A stretch of 64,000 bases of DNA from Candidatus Dormiibacterota bacterium. GTDB lineage: Bacteria > Chloroflexota > Dormibacteria > Dormibacterales > Dormibacteraceae. Positions 51,243 through 59,394 of this stretch are shown here, piece by piece. Made by a program: the position numbers and the translations under genes. Positions within the stretch are counted from its first letter, which is position 1, and each line of letters opens with the position of its first letter. The DNA is taken from assembly GCA_955652705.1 (NCBI GenBank), contig CATPBK010000050.1, positions 1 through 64,000 on the forward strand, written 5' to 3'. The notes under the pieces were generated by a model that was not told where the DNA came from, made no database searches, and saw only the letters and a list, made by a program, of their open reading frames with translations.

Positions 51243-52238
51243 TCAGGCAGGCTTGGGTGCGAGGGCCAGTCCGAGGCGGGGGAAGACCTCCTCGGCAAAG
51301 CGGCTTAGGACCCCACCCTCGAAGGCATTCGGGAGGTTGACGACCACGTACTCCATCCCCACTTCGACATAGGACTGGATCAGGCGCGCGAGGTGATCGG
51401 CATCGCCGATCGCCGGGTACCAGGCGCGGACGGCCGCTTCGTCCAATCCGGTGCGACGCGCCGTGTCGGCGACTACCCGGGCGACCTCGCTCGGGTCACC
51501 GAGGATCGCATAGAACTCCATCGTCTTCAGGACCGAGTCGTAGTCGCGGCCGACCGTCTCGCAGTGCCCGCGGAGGACTTCCAGCTTGTGGCGGACGGTG
51601 TCCAGGTCGCCGTTCAGGTTGCAGGCGTTGCCAAACTGGGCGACGAGCTTGAGCGTGACCTTCTCGCCGCCGCCCCCGATCCAGATCAGCGGGTGGGGCT
51701 TCTGCACCGGCTTGGGCTCGTTGATGGCGCCGCGAACCTGGTAATAGCGGCCCTCGAACTCCGCTCGCTCCTGCGTCCACATCGCCTTCAAAACCTGCAG
51801 GGCCTCGCGCAGCATGCGCAGCCGGTCAGGCGTCTCCGGGTACTCGTATCCGTAGGCCTCGAACTCCTCCTGGTACCAACCCGCCCCGATGCCCAGGATC
51901 AGGCGGCCGTGGCTCAGGACATCCACGCAGCTCGCCATCTTGGCCAGCAGCGAGGGCGGGCGATAGCCATTGCAGGTGACCAGCTGGCCGAGCCGGATGG
52001 TGCTCGTGTCGCGGGCCAGGGCGGCCATCGAAGTCCAGCACTCAAAGGTTGCCTCGAGTCGGGCCGTCGGGCGGGTGTGGAAGTGGTCGAAGACCCAGAT
52101 CGAGTCGAAGCCCGCTCGCTCCGCCTCTATCGCGCAGCGGCTCATGGTCTCGTATTTCTCGATCGGGTCCGGCACGTCCGCCAGGTCCATCCGCCAGCCT
52201 TGGGGTACGAAGGCCCCCAGCGTCAACTCTCTCGACAT
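51243..52238 (-). CDS. LLM-class F420-dependent oxidoreductase
   Basis: A 331-residue luciferase-like enzyme of the F420 subgroup: SIWVFDHFHTRP at about 47-58, GQLVTCNGYRPPSLLAKM, LGIGAGWYQEEFEAYGYEYP (a subgroup hallmark) and PLIWIGGGGEKVTLKLVAQFGNACN. Substrate unknown. It shares the IGGxGExxTLxLVAxxxxACN block with the enzyme at 19.7 kb and belongs to the same superfamily. ATG at 52238 follows GAGGTGAGGA. Stands alone between the J-like gene and a gene relic. Confidence 0.88.
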   Translation of the reverse strand: MSRELTLGAFVPQGWRMDLADVPDPIEKYETMSRCAIEAERAGFDSIWVFDHFHTRPTARLEATFECWTSMAALARDTSTIRLGQLVTCNGYRPPSLLAKMASCVDVLSHGRLILGIGAGWYQEEFEAYGYEYPETPDRLRMLREALQVLKAMWTQERAEFEGRYYQVRGAINEPKPVQKPHPLIWIGGGGEKVTLKLVAQFGNACNLNGDLDTVRHKLEVLRGHCETVGRDYDSVLKTMEFYAILGDPSEVARVVADTARRTGLDEAAVRAWYPAIGDADHLARLIQSYVEVGMEYVVVNLPNAFEGGVLSRFAEEVFPRLGLALAPKPA

Positions 52239-52315
52239 GTCCTCACCTCAACTCCGTAGCTCTCTTATGGAGAGACCCTCACAAAGCTAATCGATCGCGT
52301 GTTTGACGTGGCTCG

Positions 52316-52642
52316 ATGGAGGTGGCAAATCTGAGCGTCCCGATGGTCGATTGTGGTCTCATGAGATGCATCGTGCTGACCAACGCCGCCGGGCGATTCA
52401 TCCACGAAGGTGGCATCTGCGACAGCGGGACCACCTGCGTCGCGACCGGCCAGGATCGCAGCCTCGGCGACTACTTCACCAACAGCCTCGACGTTCGCGG
52501 CCGCGTTGTCATCGCCAGTGGTGACACCACGCGGCCCGATGCCATCAGCGGAGGCCCGCGGGCCACGAGCCTTCCCATCTTCATGCGCCAGACGGGCGGC
52601 CCCAGTCTCACGACCGGCCGGAGCTGTGCCCTTTCGCCATGA
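52316..52642 (+). pseudogene. Relic of a BNR/exo-sialidase-type extracellular protein, C-terminal piece
   Basis: A 108-codon frame whose later part (EGGICDSGTTC, LGDYFTNSLDVRGRVVIASGD, IFMRQTGGPSL) resembles the C-terminal end of large BNR-repeat/sialidase-like secreted proteins, where a GxICxxGxxC...LxDFFxIxxDxxG pattern ends in RQxxGPSL. The N-terminal several hundred residues and signal peptide are absent upstream, and no start is convincing, so it is best read as a leftover fragment. Confidence 0.45.
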
Positions 52643-52812
52643 GCTCAGATGGCGACAAGGTCGATCCAAAGTCCCGGGCTAAGCGCCGGCGCCGGCAGCG
52701 CGCCGACCAGCGGCCGGGCGAGGAGGCTGTTCAGGTGAACGACGCCTACGATGGCGGCGGCCCCGCACCCGAGGAGCCCACCGACGACATGCAGCACCCA
52801 ACCGGCGGCTGA
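52639..52812 (+). CDS. 57-residue hydrophilic frame, possibly the split N-terminus of the next gene
   Basis: ATG-started frame rich in Arg, Lys, Asp and Gly (RAKRRRRQRADQRPGEEA...) and ending at TGA 52810. It is in the same reading frame as the glycosyltransferase that follows, and that frame stays open beyond the TGA with the missing first membrane helix. A charged cytosolic head before helix 1 would be normal for this enzyme family. Read either as an independent small protein or as the 5' end of the same gene interrupted by a stop. Confidence 0.45.
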   Translation: MSSDGDKVDPKSRAKRRRRQRADQRPGEEAVQVNDAYDGGGPAPEEPTDDMQHPTGG

Positions 52813-52818
52813 ACCGTC

Positions 52819-54402
52819 CTGCCTCGCGCTCTTGCGCTGGGCCTGCTGGGCCTGCTCCTCGCTGGAATGGCGGCTCAGATGCTCGAACAGGCCTGGGCGG
52901 ATTCCATCACCGTCGACGAGCCGCACTACATCTGGAGCGGAACCTGCCTGGTCTCCGACGGCCTGGACCGCGACCCCTCCCAACCGGTGGGTCACCGCGT
53001 CCTCTCGGGGCTGGCCGTCCGGCTGGCCGGTGCGACGACGGGCGGATGCGCCAGCCAGGACGCGTTTTACCGGGTAAGCCCCGACCAGCTGCGCCGCCTG
53101 ACTCTGGCGGCTCGAGTGCCCAACTTGATCGCGGCGCTGCTGCTGGCGATCGTGGTGTTCTTCTGGGGGCGCGCGCTGTCTGGCGCCGTCGCCGGCGCGA
53201 TCGCGATCTCACTCCTCGTGTTCGAGCCCACAGTGCTCGCCCATGGCCACCTGGCGACCGGCGACCTACCGCTCAGTCTTGGAGTCGTCGGCACGCTTGG
53301 AGCGCACTGGGCGTGGAGCCGCACGCGCCAAGGTGGTTGGCTGCTGCTGGGAGGCCTGGCGCTGGGCTGGGCCCTGCTCAGCAAAGTGAGCGCCCTCGAG
53401 CTGCTGCCGCTGGTTGCCGCCGCCGAATTCTTCGCTGCGCGCCGCCCTCTGGCTCAACGCGCCAGGGCGGCCATCGCCGTGACGGCCGGCTTTGCCGCGG
53501 TCGCCTGGACGCTCGTCTGCCTGGCCTACTTACCGGTCACCCTCCAGCTCCCGCCTGCTGGCGCCCATCCGGCTCCACTCGCCTGGGTCGCACCACCGGG
53601 ATGGCTCTTCAGCCTCAGCCATCAGCTTGGGGCGGCCGGCTCGGGCCGGAACAACTTCATAAACGGGCAGGTCAGCCGAAACGGGTTCGGCTACTACTTC
53701 CTGGAGGCCTTCGCCCTCAAGACGACGCTGGGGATGCTGGCGCTCGTGGCGCTCGCCGCGCTCGCGCACCTGCGCACGCGGGCGCGCACAGAGGCGATCT
53801 ACATCTGGCTCCCGGTGGCGCTGCTCTTCCTCATCCCGAGCTTGGGCAAGCTCGACCTCGGCGTTCGCTACGTGCTGCCGGCCTATCCTCTGCTGGCGCT
53901 GGCTGCCGGCTCCCTGGTTGGCCATTGGCCGCGAGAGCTGACCCGACTCCCCTGGCTGGCCGGACGCCGAGCGGCTCTCGGGTTGGCTTCGGCGCTGGTC
54001 GTCGCCACGGCTCTCTCCAGCCTCGCCCACCGTCCCCTGCACATCGGCTACTTCAACGAGCTGGCCGGGCCCCGCCCCGAGAGATACCTGTCGAACAGCA
54101 ACCTCGACTGGGGCCAGGACGCCTGGCGCCTGCGCGCCTGGTGGGACGGCGCCGGGCGGCCGCCCCTCGGCTTGGTCTGGTCCGGGAGCTTGCCGCCCCA
54201 AAACTTCGGCGTCGATGCTCAGCAGCTGACCCTGGACCAGCCTGCGCCCCGAGTCTGGCTGGCGGTCGGCCTTAACTCACTGGACGAGCAGGCCGGGCCT
54301 GTCGACACCGTGTATCAGGCCCTCAAGGAAAGCCCCGCATCGGCCACCAGAATCGGTTCCTCCATCCAGCTGCTGGACAACTCGGTCGGCAGGGCTACTT
54401 GA
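52819..54402 (+). CDS. PMT/ArnT-type membrane glycosyltransferase, start unresolved
   Basis: About 527 residues with roughly ten or more membrane helices. It resembles the dolichyl-phosphate-mannose/ArnT (GT39/GT83-like) superfamily: an acidic DITVDE-like site (here DSITVDEPHY) right after helix 1, GHLATGDLPLS in an outer loop, LSKVSALELLPL and a C-terminal outer domain with LSNSNLDWGQD. It should transfer a lipid-linked sugar to protein or lipid at the membrane. Helix 1 begins about 15 residues before the first ATG (52867); upstream the frame has only a CTG at 52819 before an in-frame TGA at 52810. Confidence 0.75.
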   Translation: MPRALALGLLGLLLAGMAAQMLEQAWADSITVDEPHYIWSGTCLVSDGLDRDPSQPVGHRVLSGLAVRLAGATTGGCASQDAFYRVSPDQLRRLTLAARVPNLIAALLLAIVVFFWGRALSGAVAGAIAISLLVFEPTVLAHGHLATGDLPLSLGVVGTLGAHWAWSRTRQGGWLLLGGLALGWALLSKVSALELLPLVAAAEFFAARRPLAQRARAAIAVTAGFAAVAWTLVCLAYLPVTLQLPPAGAHPAPLAWVAPPGWLFSLSHQLGAAGSGRNNFINGQVSRNGFGYYFLEAFALKTTLGMLALVALAALAHLRTRARTEAIYIWLPVALLFLIPSLGKLDLGVRYVLPAYPLLALAAGSLVGHWPRELTRLPWLAGRRAALGLASALVVATALSSLAHRPLHIGYFNELAGPRPERYLSNSNLDWGQDAWRLRAWWDGAGRPPLGLVWSGSLPPQNFGVDAQQLTLDQPAPRVWLAVGLNSLDEQAGPVDTVYQALKESPASATRIGSSIQLLDNSVGRAT

Positions 54403-55639
54403 CGCCGAGGACGTGGCTCTCCAGCCAGTCGTTGCTAAAGGCACCGCGCGGGTCGAGCCGCTCGACCAGGCCGGCGAAGTCGGGCAGCCGCTCGTAGAGA
54501 GCGGCGATGGACGCCGCGTCCTGGAGGAAGAGCTTGCCCCAGTGCGGGCGGGCCTCGAAGGGGGACAGCGCGGCTTCGACGTCGACGAGCGCGCGCTCGA
54601 CGGAGGCCTGGTCGCGCGTCCAGCTGAAGTGGATGGCGATCGTGTCCTGCTCGTATTGCGGGCTCATCCAGAGCTGGTCGGCAGCTATGGTGCGGATCTC
54701 GCAGACCTGCAGCAGGTCTCGGATCCTGTCTGCCACCGCACGCAGGGCCTGGATCGCCGCCACTGCATGCCGGCGCGGCACGAAGTACTCCGACTGAATC
54801 TCCTCACCGGCTCCCGGCGTGAAGCCCATGCGAAAGTGCGGCAGGCGGTCCGACCAGAGACCGGGGACGCCCAACTGCTGCGAGCAGTTGGCGGGATCGC
54901 GGCCCGGGACCGGGTGCCGGTCGACTTTCGACGGGACCGCGCCCCAGAGATCGCCGCGCTCCGGCGCCGCCGGCACCCGGTTCTTCACCCACACCTGGTC
55001 GACGCTGTCGCCCCAGCGGGTGAACAGGCTGACGCTGGCGCCGCTCGCGGTGATCTCGTCGAAGTGGTCGACCAGCGCATGCCAGCTCAGGCCCTCGAAC
55101 ACGCGCTGGCTTACGTGGTAGGTGGGTTCGATGTCGAGTGTCAGGCGCATGACCGCGCCGAGCGCGCCCAGTCCGACCACCATGCCCTCGAAGTCGGCGT
55201 CGCCTCGGGACGCCGTGACGATCTCGCCGCTGGAGGTGACGAGCTCCAGGCCGGCGACAGCCGTCGCCAGGTTGCCGTTGGCGTCGCCGGAGCCATGCGT
55301 GGCCGTGGCGACGGCACCCGCGACAGAGATATGGGGGAGCGAGGCCAGGTTGTGCAAGGCCACGCCCTCGGCGTTCAACGCCCGAGCCAGCTGGCCATAG
55401 GTGATGCCGGCGTTGACCGAGACGGTGCGGGCGGCGTGGTCCACGACCGCGTCTATCGGCAGCCCGTCGAGCGAGAGCAGCTCCGACGAATCCGCGATGT
55501 CAGTGAACGAATGCCGCGAGCCGAGCACCCGCAAACGCGGCGTGTTCGCGACGATCTCCCGCACTTGCTGCAGCGTCGACGGCCGGTGCAGCTTGCCGGC
55601 CCGGTAGGTGTAGGTGCCTGCCCAGTTCGTTTCACCCAC
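54395..55639 (-). CDS. Alditol/xylitol oxidase-like FAD enzyme (AldO family)
   Basis: A 414-residue VAO-family oxidase: LGSRHSFTDIADS at about 39-51 carries the FAD-linking His (about 43), then LPHISVAGAVATATHGSG and a C-terminal arabinono-lactone-oxidase domain with HFSWTRD and PRPHWGK-like ARPHWGKLF. AldO relatives oxidise polyols such as xylitol or sorbitol at C1 with O2, giving H2O2. The GTG start has TAGCTT ending exactly 7 nt upstream. Its 3' end overlaps the glycosyltransferase stop by 8 nt. Confidence 0.88.
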   Translation of the reverse strand: MGETNWAGTYTYRAGKLHRPSTLQQVREIVANTPRLRVLGSRHSFTDIADSSELLSLDGLPIDAVVDHAARTVSVNAGITYGQLARALNAEGVALHNLASLPHISVAGAVATATHGSGDANGNLATAVAGLELVTSSGEIVTASRGDADFEGMVVGLGALGAVMRLTLDIEPTYHVSQRVFEGLSWHALVDHFDEITASGASVSLFTRWGDSVDQVWVKNRVPAAPERGDLWGAVPSKVDRHPVPGRDPANCSQQLGVPGLWSDRLPHFRMGFTPGAGEEIQSEYFVPRRHAVAAIQALRAVADRIRDLLQVCEIRTIAADQLWMSPQYEQDTIAIHFSWTRDQASVERALVDVEAALSPFEARPHWGKLFLQDAASIAALYERLPDFAGLVERLDPRGAFSNDWLESHVLGVK

Positions 55640-55646
55640 CGGGTCA

Positions 55647-55652
55647 AAGCTA
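55647..55652 (-). promoter_or_regulatory. -10 element of the alditol oxidase gene
   Basis: TAGCTT on the minus strand, 7 nt before GTG 55639. The 295-bp gap 55640-55934 otherwise holds only the dispersed repeat copy. Confidence 0.5.
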
Positions 55653-55752
55653 GCTCACACGAGCCCGCTCAGCCAAAGCGGATCCGTTGATGCCGCGCCC
55701 TGGTCAGCGCCCGTCGACTACCGCAAGACCCAACTAGATTGGCCTCGGCCAA

Positions 55753-55814
55753 TTCGTGCGCATCTCACGATGACCCAGGCGACTGGCGCGGCGCACGCTG
55801 GTCACGTGTTGCTT
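55753..55814 (+). repeat. Dispersed ~63-bp repeat, copy 2, with a decayed Cys-rich frame
   Basis: Matches 49282-49344: the TTCGTGCGC/TCTCACGATGAC block (20 of 21 bases), GCGGCGCACGCT and GTTGCTT. After the ATG at 55770 the frame reads MTQATGAAHA like copy 1 (MTLTVAAAHA), but the Cys pattern is lost or shifted, suggesting a degenerate paralogue of the gene at 49299. Confidence 0.55.
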
Positions 55815-55934
55815 GTAGTCGACCAGCTACCCCAGGCTGCCGGGCGTCCGCACAGAGCGGAGGCCCGGTGGTCTTCCTTATGGCTGGTTGCAACGCGGGA
55901 GGAATAGACAGCCTCACTTCTGGCAGTTGCGCGG

Positions 55935-57122
55935 TCACAGGATCGGGTCCGGACCGGCCGACTTACGTACAGTCAAAGCGTGGACGCCCAGGAATGTGAG
56001 AAAGGCGAACGCGAACAGCAGCCACGCGAAGGTCACCTCGTTCGACGTCATCCGGTTCGCGAGGGAACTCGCGGGTGTCGAAACGATCGCCACGCCCGCC
56101 GCGACTAAGACGGCGGCTTCCAGCGGGCCGGCGGCCAGCATGATCGCGGCCGCAGCGTCAAGCGCCAGGTAGTCCTGCGGATGCCAGTAGCTGGCCAGCA
56201 GGAACGAGCCCAAAAGGGCCGAAACGACCACCTGCCAGGCGGTGCGCGCGCGGCGGGCGCGGACCGCAATCGCGATTACGGCGATGACCGCGGCCGCCTG
56301 GATGGCAAGCACGGCCGTTCCGCCACCTAGCGCGGTGTTCAGGGTCTCTGCCGTGTCAGTCTTCGGTTTGGGCAGGAACAGCGTCACCAGATAGCCCTGG
56401 ATGCCGTCGGGATGAAGAGTCACGAGCATCGCGATGACCGCGGCCGCCGCCGGCGCCGCGAAGCCCAGCAACGCTCGGAAGCGGCCGGCCACCAGGAGCG
56501 CCAGCGGGAGCAGCAACACCAGGTGCGGCTTGAAGAGCGCCAACGCGAGGATCGCTCCGCCGACGAAGTCACGCCGCGTCTCGAGCAGCCGCCAACCGAC
56601 CAGCAACGCTGCCGCCACCAGGATCGTGACCTGGCCCTCATAAGCTGAGAACCAGAGTGGGCCGAGCGCCGCCCACCAGATGAGGTAGAGCGCGACCGGG
56701 TGATGGCGAGGGCGGGCAAACCACACTGCCGCTGCGAGGGCAGCGACGCTCAGCGCCACCCAAACCCAGTACGCGCGGGAGTAGCCGAGCAGCGTCAGCG
56801 GCGCCACGAGCCAGGTGATTGGCGCAGGTGTCAGCAGCGCGTACCACGGCCCAGCCGGCTGCAGCGCCGCCACCGCCGCCTGCTCGAGTCTGGCGTCGTA
56901 GATGTGGGACCAGCCGTACCGCAGTCCGACCTCGGCTCCCGCGTAGTAGAGCCGGAAGTCGTTCTTACTGAAAAGAGAGTGGACCCGGTTGACATAGATG
57001 AGGAAGTTCAAGAGCGCCGAAACGATCAGAGCGGTGACCCAGACGGGCCGAAGATGCGCGAGCACGCTGCGCGGAGGCGGCAGCCGTTCGGCAGCTGCCA
57101 GACGCCAGGACGTCGCGCCCAT
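55935..57122 (-). CDS. GT87-like (DUF2029) membrane mannosyltransferase-type protein
   Basis: A 395-residue membrane protein with about nine to eleven helices. The family pattern is an Asp pair after helix 1 (NDFRLYYAGAEVG), P-rich and W-rich helices (ALGPLWFSAYEGQVTILVAAALL) and ALFKPHLVLLLPLALL. GT87 enzymes use polyprenyl-phosphate mannose to build cell-wall glycans. ATG 57122, or the TTG just before it with AAACAT-N7. It is next to another membrane glycosyltransferase and may serve the same glycan pathway. Confidence 0.8.
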   Translation of the reverse strand: MGATSWRLAAAERLPPPRSVLAHLRPVWVTALIVSALLNFLIYVNRVHSLFSKNDFRLYYAGAEVGLRYGWSHIYDARLEQAAVAALQPAGPWYALLTPAPITWLVAPLTLLGYSRAYWVWVALSVAALAAAVWFARPRHHPVALYLIWWAALGPLWFSAYEGQVTILVAAALLVGWRLLETRRDFVGGAILALALFKPHLVLLLPLALLVAGRFRALLGFAAPAAAAVIAMLVTLHPDGIQGYLVTLFLPKPKTDTAETLNTALGGGTAVLAIQAAAVIAVIAIAVRARRARTAWQVVVSALLGSFLLASYWHPQDYLALDAAAAIMLAAGPLEAAVLVAAGVAIVSTPASSLANRMTSNEVTFAWLLFAFAFLTFLGVHALTVRKSAGPDPIL

Positions 57123-57251
57123 CAAGCGCGCGATGTTTGCGCGCGGTCGCGAACGGGCCCGACCGTCAGCACGCTGTCCGCCGCGGCCGGCGCCATGACG
57201 CTGTCACAGCTTTCATGATGCTGGAAGACCGTGCCGGCTTGCCGCGGGACT

Positions 57252-58325
57252 CTAAGCCGGATCGTCCGCGAGCATGAACACCCGGAGCGGTTGTTCACGT
57301 CCTCGCAGTTGGACCTCATCTCCGCCGCGCAGCGGCCGCTGTGCTGAGATTCGTTGAGAAGCGGCTTCACTGAGCACAAGCCAGGTGCCGAATCTCTTGT
57401 TCAGGCCCTCGATGCGGACCGCTGTGTTAACCGCGTCTCCGATGATCGTGTACTCCATTCGTTGGGGCGCACCGATCGTGCCCGCGATGACCTGGCCGCT
57501 GTGGATGGCCACACCGATCCGGAGGCCGCCCACCGCCGCGAACGTCCCGGCCAGGTTGCGCTCATCCAGCCGGGCGCGCATTGCAAGCGCCGTCTGGAAG
57601 GCCCTGTCGGCGTCATCGGGATTCGGTCGTGGGAGACCGAAAGTAGCCAGCATTGCATCACCGATGAAGGAGATGAGCGTGCCGCCGTGGTCGAAAAGGA
57701 TCGTCACCATTTCGGTGAAGTAGGTGTTGAGCAAGGGCACCACCTGGTTCGGCTCCAGTCGCTCGGAGAACGCGGTGAACCCTCTGATGTCTGTGTACAG
57801 GATTGTGACGTCGGACTCTCGTCCGCTCTCCTCCAGCTCCTGGCCGCGCGAGATCATCTCCAGAGACTCACGCTCCGGAAAGTAGCGCTCAAACGCAGAT
57901 AGGAGGGTCTCGCGGCGTTCGGCGTCCAGGCGCTCGCGGAGTCCATTCAGTTCGATCATGGACTGCACGCGGGCCTTCAGCTCCAACCGCTCGACTGGTT
58001 TAGAGAGAAAGTCGTCAGCGCCGGCCTCAAGTGCTTTGACGCGGTCCTCCGTTGCATTCAGGGATGTCACCATCACGATCGGGATCAGGCTGGTCGCCTG
58101 TTGTTCTCGCAGCTTCCGGCAGACCTGGAAGCCATCGAGATCGGGAAGGCGTACATCCAGCAGGACGAGGTCAGGGGGACTCTCGCGGGCCATTTCCAGC
58201 GCGCCCAGTCCGCTGTCGACTGTCATGACCTCGTATCCCATCGGCTTGAGATAGGCCTCAATGAGCTGCGTGTTGGCGCGGATATCGTCGACTACCAAGA
58301 TCCGAGGCAGCTTCCGCTCCGTCAT
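57252..58325 (-). CDS. Receiver domain fused to a class III adenylate/guanylate cyclase
   Basis: A 357-residue two-domain signalling protein. Receiver domain about 8-125 with phospho-acceptor Asp57 (LLLDVRLP) and Lys in FLSKPVE, a short helical linker (RERLDAERRETLLSAFERYFPE), then a CHD cyclase domain about 165-345: metal-binding Asp in TILYTDIRGFTAFSE and FIGDAMLATFG, and the transition-state Asn/Arg in GDAVNTAVRIEGL. It should make cAMP or cGMP when phosphorylated. No dedicated kinase or cyclic-nucleotide effector is nearby. The ATG has no clear promoter. Confidence 0.9.
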   Translation of the reverse strand: MTERKLPRILVVDDIRANTQLIEAYLKPMGYEVMTVDSGLGALEMARESPPDLVLLDVRLPDLDGFQVCRKLREQQATSLIPIVMVTSLNATEDRVKALEAGADDFLSKPVERLELKARVQSMIELNGLRERLDAERRETLLSAFERYFPERESLEMISRGQELEESGRESDVTILYTDIRGFTAFSERLEPNQVVPLLNTYFTEMVTILFDHGGTLISFIGDAMLATFGLPRPNPDDADRAFQTALAMRARLDERNLAGTFAAVGGLRIGVAIHSGQVIAGTIGAPQRMEYTIIGDAVNTAVRIEGLNKRFGTWLVLSEAASQRISAQRPLRGGDEVQLRGREQPLRVFMLADDPA

Positions 58326-58555
58326 GCTGGCTTACGACCTCGGCAGCTTGGTCGGTGCCGGGGCGGGTGGAGTCATCTCTCCCTCAGAATTCGTCTCTCC
58401 TGAAGCCATTCGTGTGCCTGGGATGCCGGTCCTTTCCTCCAGTCCGTGCGCCGTTCCGACAGTGCGAGGTACCTAGGATCCTGGGCACGTCAAGTCAAGT
58501 CAAGTTTGGCTTCTGTGGCTGTGACTTCAGTTGTTGGTTCTGAATCCCGGCCGCG
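58326..58555. other. 230-bp intergenic region between divergently placed minus-strand genes
   Basis: Contains a short tandem (TCAAG x3 at about 58494-58509), a GGTACCTAGGATCC palindromic patch near 58470 and a CT-rich stretch. No ribosome-binding site or protein frame with homology is seen. Confidence 0.5.
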
Positions 58556-59191
58556 CTAGTTGGCGATCCGGTACCTGATATGCGTCACCGCCGGCGAGGC
58601 CACCACCTCGACCGGTTCGAGCCTGGGCTCGCCGACGTTCTCAAGTAGCCGCTCGCCCGCCCCGAGCACGACCGGGGCAATGTGGAGATAAAGCTCGTCG
58701 AGCAGCCCCGCCGCCAGATATTGCTGCACGGTGCTGGCGCCGCCGGCGATCACGACGTTCTGGCTGAGGGCGGTTGCTCTGGCTTGATCCAACGCGGAGT
58801 GAATCCCATCGGTCACGAAGTTGAAGGTGGTGCCGCCCTGCATTGCCAGAGGCTTGCGCGCGTGGTGCGTGAGAACAAAGACCGGCACATGGTAAGGAGG
58901 ATCGTCGCCCCACCAGCCTTTCCACTGCTCGCTCCACGGTCCGTCACCGCCGCCGAACATCTTGCGGCCCATGATGAAGGCGCCGATGTTGCGGGAGACG
59001 TCGTCGACAACGTCGGAGTCGGCGGTGCGCGCGCCGCCCTGAAGCCCTTGCTGCTCCCGCCAGCTGGCCGTTGTGAACAGCCACTGGTGTAGCTTCATCC
59101 CGCCTTCGCCGATCGGATTCTCGAGACTCTGGTTGGGTCCGGCGACGAAGCCGTCGAGCGAGATCGAGATCTGACAGGTGACGAAGCTCAA
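58556..59191 (-). CDS. Dihydrofolate-reductase-fold (RibD C-terminal) protein
   Basis: A 211-residue RibD_C/DHFR-like reductase: CQISISLDGFVAGPNQ at the start (substrate pocket), GAFIMGRKMFGGG with the nucleotide-binding turn, FNFVTDGIHSALDQA, VVIAGGASTVQQYLAAGLLDELYLHIAP and a final strand. Such stand-alone RibD_C proteins are common, and their physiological substrate is usually unknown. The TTG start is supported by TAGGTGA and by the family start SFVTCQISIS. Confidence 0.85.
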   Translation of the reverse strand: MSFVTCQISISLDGFVAGPNQSLENPIGEGGMKLHQWLFTTASWREQQGLQGGARTADSDVVDDVSRNIGAFIMGRKMFGGGDGPWSEQWKGWWGDDPPYHVPVFVLTHHARKPLAMQGGTTFNFVTDGIHSALDQARATALSQNVVIAGGASTVQQYLAAGLLDELYLHIAPVVLGAGERLLENVGEPRLEPVEVVASPAVTHIRYRIAN

Positions 59192-59394
59192 ATCACCTAG
59201 AGGTTAGCCAAATCGTTCAAGACAGCCGCGGCCGCCGGGCGGGACATCTCTACGCCATCCCTGGGCGAGAGGTTATGAGCTGTAACGCGGGCGTCGACTG
59301 CGGCGTAGTAAGGGTGCGTGGCAGATATGAAACGACCCGTCACGCGGCCACTGGGATTCCGGCACGCTGAGTTAAGAAGGGAGACAACTGAAAG

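Noticed and set aside
52645-52995. A 116-codon minus-strand frame with hydrophobic stretches
   Set aside because: It overlaps the start of the glycosyltransferase, which has family motifs, and shows no domain of its own.
58355-58543. A 62-codon Cys/Ser/Phe-rich plus frame in the 58.4-kb gap
   Set aside because: No start signal, no homology and a composition unlike the neighbouring genes.
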